Shown here one piece after another: positions 50,410-59,937 of a stretch of DNA of 64,000 bases (positions are counted from its first letter, which is position 1; each line of letters starts with the position of its first letter). The position numbers and the translations under genes are program-made. The DNA is taken from NCBI GenBank assembly GCA_964626065.1, contig CAZVDE010000004.1:1-64000 (forward strand), read 5' to 3'. The notes under the pieces are model-generated. The model was not told the origin of the DNA and made no database searches. It saw nothing but the letters and a program-made list of their open reading frames with translations. Origin of the DNA: UBA3910 sp964626065. Its GTDB lineage: Bacteria > Bacillota > Limnochordia > Darwinibacteriales > Darwinibacteriaceae.

Positions 50410-51744
50410 TTACGCCGGGCTACTAAAGTCTTTCTCTATTGTTAAAAAAAAACCTTCCCACGAAAAAGATTGTTTCGCGGGAAGTTCTTCTTTCAAACCT
50501 GCTTCATAAACCATCCACTCGGCAAAACTGCCGTAACCTTTGGTGGGATCATTGACGAAAACATGGGTTACCGCCCCCACCAGCATTCCCCCCTGCAGAA
50601 TCGGGCTGCCGCTCATCCCTTGAATAATGCCCCCCGTTGCTTTGAGCAGGCGTTCATCCGTAACCTGAATGATAATGCCTTTATCGCTGGGCTTAGACTG
50701 ATTATTAACCCTGATAATATTAACGGTAAAACGCTCGATGCTGCTTCCGGAAATAACGGTGTAAATTTCAGCGGCCCCCTCCCGCACTTGGTGGGCAAAG
50801 GCCACCGGAACGGGTTCGGGGAAGAAAGGATGCCGAAAGGACTGCCGCAGCTGCCCGAAGATGCCAAAACCGCTGTTAGAATCAATACTGCCCAGAACAT
50901 CCTGTTCCCCATGGAAAAAGCCCACCTTTTCTCCCGGCGAACCCCTTGCTCCCACCCGCACGCTATCGATCGAGGCCTCTACAATGCTGCCTGAAACTAT
51001 CCGAATGGGCCTGCTGAGGCTATCTGTAATTGCATGGCCCAAAGCTCCGAAACGCCCGCTGTTCGGGTCATAAAAACTCATCGTGCCCACCCCGGCCGCG
51101 GGATCTTCCAAGTAGATGCCCAGCAGATAATCGGTGGTGTTGCGGCCGAACAGATCGGTGCGCAGTGCTCGGATGGGCGTGATTTCGCAGGTTAGAATCC
51201 TGTTCCCCCGGCGCACCACGAATTTCAGTTTCTTCTTTTTTACCGCAAGCCCATTAATTAACTGGCTGACTTGCTCTGCCCGGTGTAGTGGGTGGCCTTC
51301 AACCGAAAGTAAAATATCACCGGCCTCAATGCCCCCATCCCGAGCGGGAAAGTATTCCTCACCATCAAGGCCTAATACCCCGCCCACCTGGCTGACCACC
51401 AAACCATCGGAACTGAGCAGGACCCCGATGGATTGGCCGCCGGGAAAAACCTGAATTAGGGGAACGACATCCACGACAACTTCGCTTAGGGGTAACCAGC
51501 CGAAGAGATTAAGACGATAAGTGCTGCTGCCTAACTCTTCCGTATTAAAAAGGCCGGTAATTTCCACCCCCTCTTGATCGAAGAGGCGAAACGGAGGCCT
51601 TATGTCCAAGCTGAGCTCCATTCCGGGAAACACTCTTAACTGCTGCGGTATGCCCACCGCGGCCACCCAATAGGGCCCGCCGGCAATGACCAAGAGCAGG
51701 CCCAACAAAAGCGCCAACACTAAACGGAACAATCTTTTTTTCAC
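50410..51744 (-). CDS. spoIVB: SpoIVB serine peptidase
   Basis: 444 aa from GTG 51744. N-terminal membrane anchor (LFRLVLALLLGLLLVIAG), PDZ domain at about 100-190 (GGVLGLDGEEYFPARDGGIEAGDILLSVEG), and an SA-clan peptidase with TDSLSRPIRI and GMSGSPILQGGMLVGAVTHVFVND, where Ser of GMSGSP is catalytic. Secreted from the forespore, it cleaves SpoIVFA to activate sigma-K. Normally followed by spo0A; here glutamate mutase genes follow. Confidence 0.95.
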   Translation of the reverse strand: MKKRLFRLVLALLLGLLLVIAGGPYWVAAVGIPQQLRVFPGMELSLDIRPPFRLFDQEGVEITGLFNTEELGSSTYRLNLFGWLPLSEVVVDVVPLIQVFPGGQSIGVLLSSDGLVVSQVGGVLGLDGEEYFPARDGGIEAGDILLSVEGHPLHRAEQVSQLINGLAVKKKKLKFVVRRGNRILTCEITPIRALRTDLFGRNTTDYLLGIYLEDPAAGVGTMSFYDPNSGRFGALGHAITDSLSRPIRIVSGSIVEASIDSVRVGARGSPGEKVGFFHGEQDVLGSIDSNSGFGIFGQLRQSFRHPFFPEPVPVAFAHQVREGAAEIYTVISGSSIERFTVNIIRVNNQSKPSDKGIIIQVTDERLLKATGGIIQGMSGSPILQGGMLVGAVTHVFVNDPTKGYGSFAEWMVYEAGLKEELPAKQSFSWEGFFLTIEKDFSSPA

Positions 51745-51839
51745 AAAGCAACCTACCTCCCAGCATTTAGTTCTTGGGTGTAGGTTGCCCTTTCGCACTC
51801 GCAGATATTGAAGGAACTAGCTGGTAGGGTCCTCCGATC

Positions 51840-53516
51840 TTAATGAGCCTTACGCAATAATTCACGGGCGTGTTCCAGCGTCACCGCCTCTTCCGGCGTA
51901 CCGCCCAGCATGCGGGTGAGTTCTGCTAGGCGCTGCCCCTCGTCCAAATGAGCGACACTTACCGTAGTGCGTTCTTTGCCCGCCGATTTATAAACGGAAT
52001 AGTGATTTGTCCCGTAACCGGCTATCACCGGAAGGTGAGTAACACAGAGAACCTGGCGCACACTGCCTAGGGAATACAATTTTTTGCCCAGGTTGACCGC
52101 GGTGCGCCCCCCTATACCCGCATCTATTTCATCAAAAATTATTGTGGGTGTCTGCTCCGCCTCCACCAAAATCGCCTTAATGGCCAGCATTACCCGGGAT
52201 AATTCGCCACCCGAAGCAATTTTGGCCAGCGGCTTCAACTCTTCGCCCACGTTGGGGGCCAGCATAAACTCAACTTCTTCCAAACCCCCCGGCCGCGGCA
52301 CCTGCTCAGCAAGTGGGGTGAACTGAACTTTAAAGCGAGTATTGGCCATGGACAAATCACTAAGCTGAATCTCAATTTCCTTTTCTAGGCCACGCGCCAG
52401 CTCCGCCCGGGAAATAGTCACTTCCTTCGCCTTCTGCAGCCAGCGCCGGGCAATCGCCGCACTTTCCCGCTCAAGATGATCGACGCGGACCACCGCGTTC
52501 TTTAAGTCTTCCAGCTCCTCTTCGGCCCGCCGGCCGTAGGCTAAAATTTCCGCCACGCCGGCACCGTATTTGCGCCGCAGGTTATCAATCAGATCTAGGC
52601 GCAGCTCTACTGTCTGCAAAAGGTTAGGGTCCGCCGGCAGCTGCTCCAGGTAATCGCTGAATTCGCGGTAAAGATCATTTAGATTCAAGCATATTTCCCG
52701 AAAACGTTCTTCCAGAGGATTTAGGGTTGCATCCAATTGGGCGGCCCGCCCCACTTCCGCTTCAATTATGGACAAACGCCGCAAAATTGATTCCTGCTCC
52801 GCGAAATTTTCACCCAGGCTGACGAGCAATAGACTGACCGCCTCCCTGATCCGATCCAAATTAGCCAGGCGGTTCCTTTCCAGCTCCAGGTGTTCGTCTT
52901 CGCCCGGTTTTAAAGCCGCTTCGGCGATTTCGGCCGTTTGAAAAGCCAAAAGATCGATCTGGCGATTCCTTTCCCTTTCATCCTGCTGCAGACGGCTCAT
53001 TTCCGACCTCAGGGCGGACCATTGTTTGGCGAGGCGATTGGCTTCCGCAAGTAAAGCAGAATGTTCCGCTCCCCCATAGCCGTCCAACAACCTGCCGTGT
53101 TCTCTGGGGTGCAGCAGCCTCTGGCTGTCATACTGCCCGATAATATCCACTAGATGGGGTCCTAGTTGAGCCAGCTGCCCTACCGTCGCCAAACGGCCGT
53201 TGATCCAACATTTATTGCGCCCGTTAAGATTGAGTTCCCTGGCGATGATTAGTTCTTCACCCTCAAGCATACCCCACTCTTCGAGCAGCTTTGCGGCCGG
53301 CGCATTCAGGGTAAAACTACCGCTAACCTCTGTGGACTGCGCGCCGCTACGAATCATTTCCAAAGATGCCCTGTCCCCCAAAAGAAGGCCCAAAGCATCA
53401 ACGATGATTGATTTTCCCGCCCCCGTTTCCCCCGTGAGCACACTGAATCCTTTGTAAAAAGACAAGTCCAACCTTTCAATCAAAGCAAAATCGCGGATCT
53501 GCAATTCTATTAGCAC
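51840..53516 (-). CDS. recN: DNA repair protein RecN
   Basis: 558 aa SMC-like ATPase. LTGETGAGKSIIVDALGLLLGDRA is Walker A; long coiled-coil arms occupy about 150-380; FDEIDAGIGGRTAVNLGKKL is Walker B/signature, VTHLPVIAGYGTNHYSVYK the D/H-loop region. Acts early at DNA double-strand breaks. Order argR-recN-spoIVB is the standard Bacillota arrangement. It ends the argR transcript or continues to spoIVB (95-bp gap). Confidence 0.97.
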   Translation of the reverse strand: MLIELQIRDFALIERLDLSFYKGFSVLTGETGAGKSIIVDALGLLLGDRASLEMIRSGAQSTEVSGSFTLNAPAAKLLEEWGMLEGEELIIARELNLNGRNKCWINGRLATVGQLAQLGPHLVDIIGQYDSQRLLHPREHGRLLDGYGGAEHSALLAEANRLAKQWSALRSEMSRLQQDERERNRQIDLLAFQTAEIAEAALKPGEDEHLELERNRLANLDRIREAVSLLLVSLGENFAEQESILRRLSIIEAEVGRAAQLDATLNPLEERFREICLNLNDLYREFSDYLEQLPADPNLLQTVELRLDLIDNLRRKYGAGVAEILAYGRRAEEELEDLKNAVVRVDHLERESAAIARRWLQKAKEVTISRAELARGLEKEIEIQLSDLSMANTRFKVQFTPLAEQVPRPGGLEEVEFMLAPNVGEELKPLAKIASGGELSRVMLAIKAILVEAEQTPTIIFDEIDAGIGGRTAVNLGKKLYSLGSVRQVLCVTHLPVIAGYGTNHYSVYKSAGKERTTVSVAHLDEGQRLAELTRMLGGTPEEAVTLEHARELLRKAH

Positions 53517-53520
53517 AGGT

Positions 53521-53997
53521 TCACCCCTCTATCAGTTCCGTAATGCGAGAGTAGACCTCACCGGCGGGTCCTGTGGGCTTGTTTGGTTCTTTTTCAGCGC
53601 GGGTGACAATTAAGATACTGTCATCACCCGCAATACTGCCGATCATTTCGGGCCATTCCAATTCATCAATCACCGCGGCCACCGCATGGGCGCCCCCGGG
53701 GTAAGTGCTAACCATGATCAGGGAACCGCTGAAATCGACCCCCCGTACGTAATCCTCGAAAATACGCTTAGCCCGCCTCAGCAGATCCCCCTTACTCACG
53801 GTGGGGGGCAGCGAGTATCTATAACCGCCCTTGCCGTTGGGGACTTTAGCCAAACGCAATTCTTTAATATCTCTGGAAATGGTGGCCTGGGTCACTTTAA
53901 ACCCTTGCGCTGACAACAATTCCATTAATGCTTCCTGTGTTTCCACGTTGTGTTCCGCCACAATCTCCCAAATTTTGCTCTGCCGTCTATTCTTCAC
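53521..53997 (-). CDS. argR: Arginine repressor ArgR
   Basis: 158 aa. The winged-helix N-terminus (VETQEALMELLSAQGFKVTQATISRDIKELRLAKVP) binds ARG boxes; the C-terminal domain with GSIAGDDSILIV binds arginine and hexamerises. Overlaps the nadK end by 11 bp and ends 4 bp before recN, fully within the conserved operon. Confidence 0.96.
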   Translation of the reverse strand: MKNRRQSKIWEIVAEHNVETQEALMELLSAQGFKVTQATISRDIKELRLAKVPNGKGGYRYSLPPTVSKGDLLRRAKRIFEDYVRGVDFSGSLIMVSTYPGGAHAVAAVIDELEWPEMIGSIAGDDSILIVTRAEKEPNKPTGPAGEVYSRITELIEG

Positions 53998-54847
53998 GGA
54001 TACCCCCCCATGTCTGCGGCATCTTCAACCTACTGTGCAGCACTTGGAAAAACCCCCTGCCGCTAAGTTTAACAAAAATCGCCGGTTGTTTTGCTTTGCA
54101 GATCATTACCTGATCCCCGGTCTGCAGCGGAAAACCCTGCTGCCCGTCTATTGTGAGCGTGGCTTCTTCCCGGGCTCGATTGAGCCTGACGCAGACCCTG
54201 CTGTGCGGCCTGGCCAATACGGAGCGCGATGCTAAAGAATGGGCACAGATGGGCGTGATGCAAATGCTCTCCAAAAGAGGCTCTATAATCGGCCCTCCGG
54301 CGCTGAGTGAATAAGCAGTCGAACCGGTAGGCGTGGCGATAATGATGCCATCGGCCACATAGTCTGTCACATGCTGTTCGTCGATGAAAATGCTCAAATC
54401 GATGATGCGGGCAAAGGTCCCTCTAGTTACTACAAAATCGTTCAAAGCGGTATAGGTGGCAATATTTGCCCCATCGCGCTTGACCCTCGCTTCGATAAGC
54501 ATCCGTTCTTCCAGCTGATAATCACCGCCCAGCAGTTTTTCCAGAGCGGGAAAAAGGCCATCCGTTTCCACCTCGGTGAGAAAACCTAAGTGCCCCACAT
54601 TTACACCAAAAATGGGCACCTGCACCCGGCTGGTGAGGCGGGCGGCATTCAACAGCGTCCCATCACCGCCTAGGGCGATCACCACTCCAAATCTGCTTAA
54701 ATCAACGGCTTGGGGATTGGGGATTACAGCATATGGAACGGAACGCTGCTGAAGATAATCCTCCAATATTTCCGTTAGGGCGAGGGCCGCTTCTTTACCC
54801 GTATGTGGTATAATTCCAATCTCCATTGGTATGATTTCCCCTTTCAT
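53987..54847 (-). CDS. nadK: NAD kinase
   Basis: 286 aa from ATG 54847, which overlaps the tlyA stop (ATGA). ATG 54826 (MEIGIIPH) is an alternative closer to the family start. GGDGTLLNAARL is the kinase motif, VNVGHLGFLTEV and ALNDFVVTRG the NAD pocket, GIIIATPTGSTAYSLSAGGPI the conserved third motif. Phosphorylates NAD to NADP. Confidence 0.95.
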   Translation of the reverse strand: MKGEIIPMEIGIIPHTGKEAALALTEILEDYLQQRSVPYAVIPNPQAVDLSRFGVVIALGGDGTLLNAARLTSRVQVPIFGVNVGHLGFLTEVETDGLFPALEKLLGGDYQLEERMLIEARVKRDGANIATYTALNDFVVTRGTFARIIDLSIFIDEQHVTDYVADGIIIATPTGSTAYSLSAGGPIIEPLLESICITPICAHSLASRSVLARPHSRVCVRLNRAREEATLTIDGQQGFPLQTGDQVMICKAKQPAIFVKLSGRGFFQVLHSRLKMPQTWGGIREE

Positions 54848-55644
54848 CTCTCGACCTGCTCCCAAGCATTTGAGATTACATCTACGGCATCATCGCCAAT
54901 GTCCCGGCCCGGTACGCGGGCGGTAAAATGGGCCAAAAATTCAAGATTGCCTTTAGAGCCGGCAATGGGCGAAAAACTGAAATTTTCCAGGCGAAACCCC
55001 ATGCCCTGCAGATCGTTTAGTAGGGGTGGAATAAACTTGATGTGAGTAGACGCAGCACTAATGACGCCGTGTTTATTCAAGCCCTGCCCGCCCGTTTCAA
55101 ACTGGGGTTTGATCAAAGCAATGACCTGTCCTTCCTTGGGGAGCAGCGAAAACAAAACGGGGAAAACTTTACGCAGAGAGATAAAGGCCACATCTATAAC
55201 GGCCAAATCGGGCAACTGCCCCAAATCCCGCTCTGTTACGACCCGGATATCGGTGTTTTCCATCACTATCACGCGTGGATCTGTTTTCAGTTCGGCCGCC
55301 AACTGATCCCGGCCCACATCCACCGCGTACACTAGGCGGGCCCCCCTCTGCAGAAGGCAGCTGGTGAAGCCGCCCGCAGCGGCACCCACATCTAGCGCCA
55401 CCATCCCCGCCACATCCACACGAAAATGGGCTAGAGCTTTCTCTAACTTGAGGCCCGCCCGACTGGGATAGGCGAGAACGGGGCCGCGAATTTCCAGAAC
55501 GGCATCGCCCGTTATCCGCCAACTGGCCTTGTTGATCTGCTCACCATCCACAAACACCTGCCCGGCGGTGATAGCCTCTTTTGCCCTCTGTCTGGAGGAA
55601 ACGAGCCCCCGCCGCACCAAGGCTGTATCTAAACGCATACTCAA
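54844..55644 (-). CDS. tlyA: TlyA-family rRNA (cytidine-2'-O)-methyltransferase
   Basis: 266 aa. S4 domain at residues 3-60 (RLDTALVRRGLVSSRQRAKEAI, GQVFVDGEQ) followed by an FtsJ-like methyltransferase with ALDVGAAAGGFTSCLLQRGARLVYAVDVG as SAM site and LIKPQFE downstream. TlyA methylates 16S/23S rRNA cytidines in related organisms; some homologues were named haemolysins. Sits between dxs and nadK, overlapping both by 4 bp. Confidence 0.93.
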   Translation of the reverse strand: MSMRLDTALVRRGLVSSRQRAKEAITAGQVFVDGEQINKASWRITGDAVLEIRGPVLAYPSRAGLKLEKALAHFRVDVAGMVALDVGAAAGGFTSCLLQRGARLVYAVDVGRDQLAAELKTDPRVIVMENTDIRVVTERDLGQLPDLAVIDVAFISLRKVFPVLFSLLPKEGQVIALIKPQFETGGQGLNKHGVISAASTHIKFIPPLLNDLQGMGFRLENFSFSPIAGSKGNLEFLAHFTARVPGRDIGDDAVDVISNAWEQVER

Positions 55645-57521
55645 TCCCTTCCGACCTGCAGCGGCGCGATTTTTCCGGTAAGCGCCGAGCGCACCGTGCG
55701 GGCCACATACTCGGCCGTCAAGCCATACTCTCCATGCAGCTGGCTAATGCTGCCCTGGGGGATAAACTGATCGGGATAGCCCAAGCGTTCCACCCGGACA
55801 CCTTTCTCGGCTGCCAATAATTCCAAGACCCCGCTGCCAAACCCGCCCGCCAAGACATTATCCTCCAAAGTCAAAACACATTTTGTAGCTCGGGCCAATT
55901 TGAGCAGCAAGGCTCGATCTAAGGGTTTGAGAGAGCGCACGTTAACAACTGAACAGCTGAATTCCGGTTCCAAGCCGCGCGCCGCTTCCAAGGCCACTTC
56001 CACCAAGGGCCCCACTGCGAAAATAACGCAGTCGCGCCCCCCTTTGATCTCCTGCGCGGCAACGGAACCCTCCCAATTAAGTTCAATCATGCCGTTAAAG
56101 GGTGCCGTTTGAGCCCGAGGGTAACGGATCGCCACCGGGCCGGGCTGCCGAAATGCCCAGTGCAGCATCGCTGCTAATTCCGCCCCGTTGCGGGGGGCAA
56201 GAATGGTCAAATTAGGGACTAAACGTAAAAAACTAATGTCGAAAACTCCATGGTGGGTGGGCCCATCATCGCCCACCACGCCGGCCCGATCGACCGCTAT
56301 GACCACAGGAAGTTTTTGCAGGGCGATATCATGAATAATCTGATCATAGCCGCGCTGCAAAAAAGTCGAGTAAATCGCGGCAAAAGGCCTCAGTCCGTTT
56401 TTGGCCATGCCCGCGGCCAAGGTTAAGGCATGCTGTTCCGCAATACCCACATCAAAAAAACGGTCCGGGAACTCCCTGGCAAAAGCGCCCAATCCGGTAC
56501 CATCACGCATCGCGGCCGTAATTGCCACCACATCGGGGTTTTCTCTGGCCAATTTTGCCACAGTCCGGCCGAATACTTCACTGTAAGACATGGTTTCCAC
56601 TTTCTGCACCACGCGCAAAGGCCCCACACCGTGATAACGATGGGGGTTTTCTTCGGCCTGGGCGTGTCCGCGCCCTTTTTGCGTATAAACGTGCAGCAGC
56701 ACCGGCCCTCGCCTATTCAAGGCGGCCCCGATCGCCCTTTGAAGTTGGGCTATGTTATGCCCGTCAAAGGGACCTAGATAAGTAAAACCCAGCTCCTCAA
56801 AGAGCTGCCCGGGCAGCATATTTTTCAACGTATTCTTAAAATAATGGGCCATTTTAGCAACGGGGTTTCCCACCACGGGTATTTTGCGCAGAAAGGCCGA
56901 AAGATCCTCGCGGGCCCTGTATAACCTGGTATCGGAGCGAATTCTGCCCAGATAGTCGCTTAAAGCCCCCACATTATTGGTAATGGACATCTCGTTGTCA
57001 TTGAGGATAACAACCAAATCGGTGCCCAACGAGCCCATGTGGTTTAAAGCCTCGAAGGCCATGCCCCCCGTTAAGGCACCATCGCCCATCACCGCCACCA
57101 CATGGTAATCCTCGCCTCGCAGATCACGGGCAATGGCCATTCCCGCAGCGGCCGAAATGGAGGTGGAGCTGTGGCCCACGCCAAAGTGATCGTGTTCGCT
57201 TTCCTTGGGTAGGGGAAACCCGGAAAGACCCTGCCATTGGCGGAGCGTGTGAAATCCTTCACGCCTGCCTGTAACCAGTTTGTGAGGATAGCATTGGTGG
57301 CCCACGTCCCAAACAATTCGATCGCGGGGACTAGATAAAGTGGAATGCAGGGCCAAGGTAAGCTCAACAACGCCCAAATTGGCCCCCAAATGGCCTCCCG
57401 TGCGCTCCACTGTGCTGATGATCTCGCTGCGAATTTCCCCTGCCAAGGCCTCCAGCTCGTCAAGGGTCAGCTGTTTTAAATCCTGTGGAGATTTGATTTC
57501 TCTCAATAAAGATTGACCCAT
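55641..57521 (-). CDS. dxs: 1-deoxy-D-xylulose-5-phosphate synthase
   Basis: 626 aa. GHQCYPHKLVTGR, GHSSTSISAAAGMAIARD, VMGDGALTGGMAFEALNH (thiamin diphosphate motif) and EQHALTLAAGMA cover the transketolase-like domains. Makes DXP from pyruvate and glyceraldehyde phosphate, first step of the MEP isoprenoid pathway. Linked in one operon with ispA, and positioned after oapA as in other OLE loci. Confidence 0.97.
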   Translation of the reverse strand: MGQSLLREIKSPQDLKQLTLDELEALAGEIRSEIISTVERTGGHLGANLGVVELTLALHSTLSSPRDRIVWDVGHQCYPHKLVTGRREGFHTLRQWQGLSGFPLPKESEHDHFGVGHSSTSISAAAGMAIARDLRGEDYHVVAVMGDGALTGGMAFEALNHMGSLGTDLVVILNDNEMSITNNVGALSDYLGRIRSDTRLYRAREDLSAFLRKIPVVGNPVAKMAHYFKNTLKNMLPGQLFEELGFTYLGPFDGHNIAQLQRAIGAALNRRGPVLLHVYTQKGRGHAQAEENPHRYHGVGPLRVVQKVETMSYSEVFGRTVAKLARENPDVVAITAAMRDGTGLGAFAREFPDRFFDVGIAEQHALTLAAGMAKNGLRPFAAIYSTFLQRGYDQIIHDIALQKLPVVIAVDRAGVVGDDGPTHHGVFDISFLRLVPNLTILAPRNGAELAAMLHWAFRQPGPVAIRYPRAQTAPFNGMIELNWEGSVAAQEIKGGRDCVIFAVGPLVEVALEAARGLEPEFSCSVVNVRSLKPLDRALLLKLARATKCVLTLEDNVLAGGFGSGVLELLAAEKGVRVERLGYPDQFIPQGSISQLHGEYGLTAEYVARTVRSALTGKIAPLQVGRD

Positions 57522-57524
57522 AAA

Positions 57525-58094
57525 TTATGACCTCTTTTTGTTTTTCTCTGTAGTGAGGTGCACCCTAAGACCGATCCGCTCCAAAGAATGAAGCACTTTA
57601 CCGGCGGCAAGTAGGATCGAAGTGGAATTTGAGATTGCAAAGCCCTTGCCGATCGCCTTTCCGCCCACCGTAACCGCGGCAATGAATGCCACCATCATAG
57701 TTGTGGCTAATGCCTCGCCCACGCCCGCTGCACGCGTACTCAGCCTGAAAATGATCGCTGCGCCAACGGCGCCGCTTAATGTGCCCGCCACATCGCCCAC
57801 CAAATCATTGCAAAAGGTAGATACCCGATCGGCGTTCCGGACCAGCCAAATCGCCTCTTTAGCGCCGAACAGCCGATTAGATGCCATGGCATGAAAGGGC
57901 GATTCTTCGCCGGCGGTGGCGGCCACACCGAGAACATCGAATACTACGCCGATTAGGATAATAAAAAATAGTAACAAGATGCTTAATGTCAGTGGTAAAT
58001 ACGACAATACGCTGTTACTACCCAGATTAAGTATTACGGAGAAGGCAAAGGTGGTTAATGTTAAAGTAAGTACCGCTTTCCATCGTTTTTGCAT
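57525..58094 (-). CDS. oapA: OLE-associated protein OapA, DUF21/CorB-like membrane protein
   Basis: 189 aa with four hydrophobic segments. LIGVVFDVLGVAATAGEESPFHAMASNRLFGAKEAIWLVRNADRVSTFCNDLVGDVAG-type sequence (about residues 45-105, here summarised) resembles the CNNM/CorB Mg transporter membrane domain; the second half repeats as MMVAFIAAVTVGGKAIGKGFAI. In extremophilic Firmicutes this protein binds OLE RNA and takes it to the membrane, with links to Mg2+ homeostasis. AAGGAAG precedes the ATG. Lies between OLE RNA and dxs. Confidence 0.85.
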   Translation of the reverse strand: MQKRWKAVLTLTLTTFAFSVILNLGSNSVLSYLPLTLSILLLFFIILIGVVFDVLGVAATAGEESPFHAMASNRLFGAKEAIWLVRNADRVSTFCNDLVGDVAGTLSGAVGAAIIFRLSTRAAGVGEALATTMMVAFIAAVTVGGKAIGKGFAISNSTSILLAAGKVLHSLERIGLRVHLTTEKNKKRS

Positions 58095-58114
58095 TTTTTT
58101 CTTCCTTAGAAAAA

Positions 58115-58762
58115 TACCGAGGTGAATGGCGGCAAAATGGGTAAAGATTGTGGCTTAGGTCCAGCAGGTTTTCCCAAAGATCTTCCAACCCGTCACCGTG
58201 GCTGGCGGTTTCCCCTTTCTGATCCTTTCGCTTGTCACCAAAGTCGAGGCTGGATTACCACTTAGACCACACCGTAATCCCCATTTTACCATCCCCAAGA
58301 ACGAGAAACAGTCTAGGAGTTTTCCTCAACGCCCATGTTTCGTTTTCTAGTCTCTTTTGCAGTGGTGGTTTCAAGTGTTCCGCAGACTGCGGCCTTGGGT
58401 CCCTTTGGCCTTCAGGGCCCCCCATTTAACCACTATTCCCCAACCACCACTCAAGACAGGCTACTCTGCACCCAACACCACATGTACAATTCGAGCTGCG
58501 AAGCCGGATCGCGTGCAGGTTCAATCCCAAGCCGTAAAAATACGTTCTCCATATTTCCACAGTCATGGGTCTCCGTGGAAGGAGGGTCAACGCCTACATG
58601 CCCTTGTAGATCGCCCGCCTTCCTTAACCCCCAGCAGCAACCCCCGACTGGGCGTCGGAAGCCACCACCAAGGACTTCATCGATGTGCCCTTAACGGATT
58701 TTTAGGCCCGTCTTCGACAACGAAATAGACGACTAGAATACTGCGCCATTCACCTTGAGGTG
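58115..58762 (-). ncRNA. ole: OLE RNA (ornate large extremophilic RNA)
   Basis: A 725-bp region between ispA and oapA without a credible gene on either strand. The candidate transcript has complementary ends: GGTGAATGGCG on its 5' side (minus 58754-58744) pairs with CGCCATTCACC at its 3' side (58131-58121), closing about 634 nt. Length, orientation, and position directly upstream of oapA in the xseA-xseB-ispA-OLE-oapA-dxs order match the OLE family. A promoter sits just upstream. Assignment rests on context and size; internal consensus was not aligned. Confidence 0.85.
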
Positions 58763-58767
58763 GTCTT

Positions 58768-58797
58768 ATTATATCACAAGCGGCAAAAGCGGCGCAA
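58768..58797 (-). promoter_or_regulatory. Promoter of the OLE RNA
   Basis: TTGCGC (58797-58792), 18-bp spacer, TATAAT (58773-58768) on the minus strand. Initiation would fall about 7 nt downstream, at the OLE 5' end. Lies between ispA stop and the RNA. Confidence 0.7.
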
Positions 58798-58819
58798 GTG
58801 GGCAGAAAACTGGATTTAT

Positions 58820-59713
58820 TTAGCTGTCCCGAGTTAGAATGAACCGGGCAAGTTCGCGCAAAAACCAGGCCTGCTCCGAAAAACCCTCCAGTGAGGTAAG
58901 GCAAACTTGCACACAATTGCGCGCCAATTCACGCGATTTTTCTAGGCCGAATAAACGGGGGAACGTTTGCTTGCCCGCCCGCTCGTCCGAACCCACCGTC
59001 TTGCCCGTTTGGGAGCTGTCACCCGCCTCATCCAAAATATCGTCCGTAATTTGAAAGGCCAGTCCAAAGTTCCTGCCATAATCGGTCAAAGCTGCCAGCT
59101 GCTCTTCGCTGCAGCCGCCCACTAGTGCGCCGCCCCGCAGGGCAGCCGTAAACAGGGCCCCCGTCTTATGGCTGTGAATATAATACAGGGTATCTTGGCC
59201 TACTTCTTTGCCTTCCGACAAAATATCCACCGCCTGCCCGCCCACCATTCCCCGCGAGCCGATGGCGGCGGCCAGTTCGGCCGTGACCCGCAGCGTAGTT
59301 TTGGGGCTGATACCATATTTTTCCGGCATTTTCGTAAGCTCCGCAAAAGCCTCCGTTAATAGGCCATCGCCTGCCAACACGGCCATAGCTTCACCGTACA
59401 CCCGATGATTGCTTGGTTTTCCCCGGCGCAGATCATCATCATCCATGCAGGGAAGATCATCGTGAATCAGAGAATAGGCATGCACCATTTCCAGCGCGGC
59501 GGCCAGGCCCGAAGCCTGCGTCACATCGCCGCCCACCGCTTCACAGGCAGCCATCGCTAATAGGGCCCGCAGGCGCTTGCCGCCCTCCAAGGTGGAGTAA
59601 CGCATCGCTTCATGTAAAAGCCTAGGCTGATCCTGAACACCGGGCAATGCGGCAGCTAATATTCTTTCCACCTTTTCCAAACGCACGGCCCAGCAGTGGT
59701 CAAAGTTCTTCAC
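58820..59713 (-). CDS. ispA: (2E,6E)-farnesyl diphosphate synthase-type polyprenyl synthetase
   Basis: 297 aa. First Asp-rich motif in HAYSLIHDDLPCMDDDDLRRG (about residues 80-100), second in FQITDDILDEAGD. GKRLRALLAMAACEAVGG upstream fits IspA. Condenses IPP with allylic diphosphates, feeding undecaprenyl carriers. Start overlaps xseB stop (ATGA). Last protein gene before the OLE RNA. Confidence 0.95.
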   Translation of the reverse strand: MKNFDHCWAVRLEKVERILAAALPGVQDQPRLLHEAMRYSTLEGGKRLRALLAMAACEAVGGDVTQASGLAAALEMVHAYSLIHDDLPCMDDDDLRRGKPSNHRVYGEAMAVLAGDGLLTEAFAELTKMPEKYGISPKTTLRVTAELAAAIGSRGMVGGQAVDILSEGKEVGQDTLYYIHSHKTGALFTAALRGGALVGGCSEEQLAALTDYGRNFGLAFQITDDILDEAGDSSQTGKTVGSDERAGKQTFPRLFGLEKSRELARNCVQVCLTSLEGFSEQAWFLRELARFILTRDS

Positions 59714-59937
59714 TCGTTCTCCACCTCCAGCGTTTGCAGTTCTTCTCCTGCCAGCATAATTTCAATCTTTGCTTCAGCTTCATCGAGTTTCTGATTGCAG
59801 TAACGAGCCAGTTTAACCCCCTCTTCAAACAACTGTAGGGCGTCATCTAGGCGCGCTTCACCCTGTTCTAATTGGCGCACGATTTCTTCTAAACGGGCCA
59901 AGGCCTGTTCAAATTTTAATTCCACCTGCTCACTCAT
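59710..59937 (-). CDS. xseB: Exodeoxyribonuclease VII small subunit
   Basis: 75 aa. ELKFEQALARLEEIVRQLEQGEARLDDALQLFEEGVKLARYCNQKLDEAE covers the whole small helical family. With XseA forms ExoVII that degrades single-stranded DNA. Overlaps xseA by 8 bp and ispA by 4 bp. Confidence 0.96.
   Translation of the reverse strand: MSEQVELKFEQALARLEEIVRQLEQGEARLDDALQLFEEGVKLARYCNQKLDEAEAKIEIMLAGEELQTLEVENE

Noticed and set aside
58335..58728. Overlapping open frames on the plus strand inside the OLE region
   Set aside because: No recognisable domains, Pro/Ser-rich low-complexity translation, opposite strand to the operon and better explained by the structured RNA.
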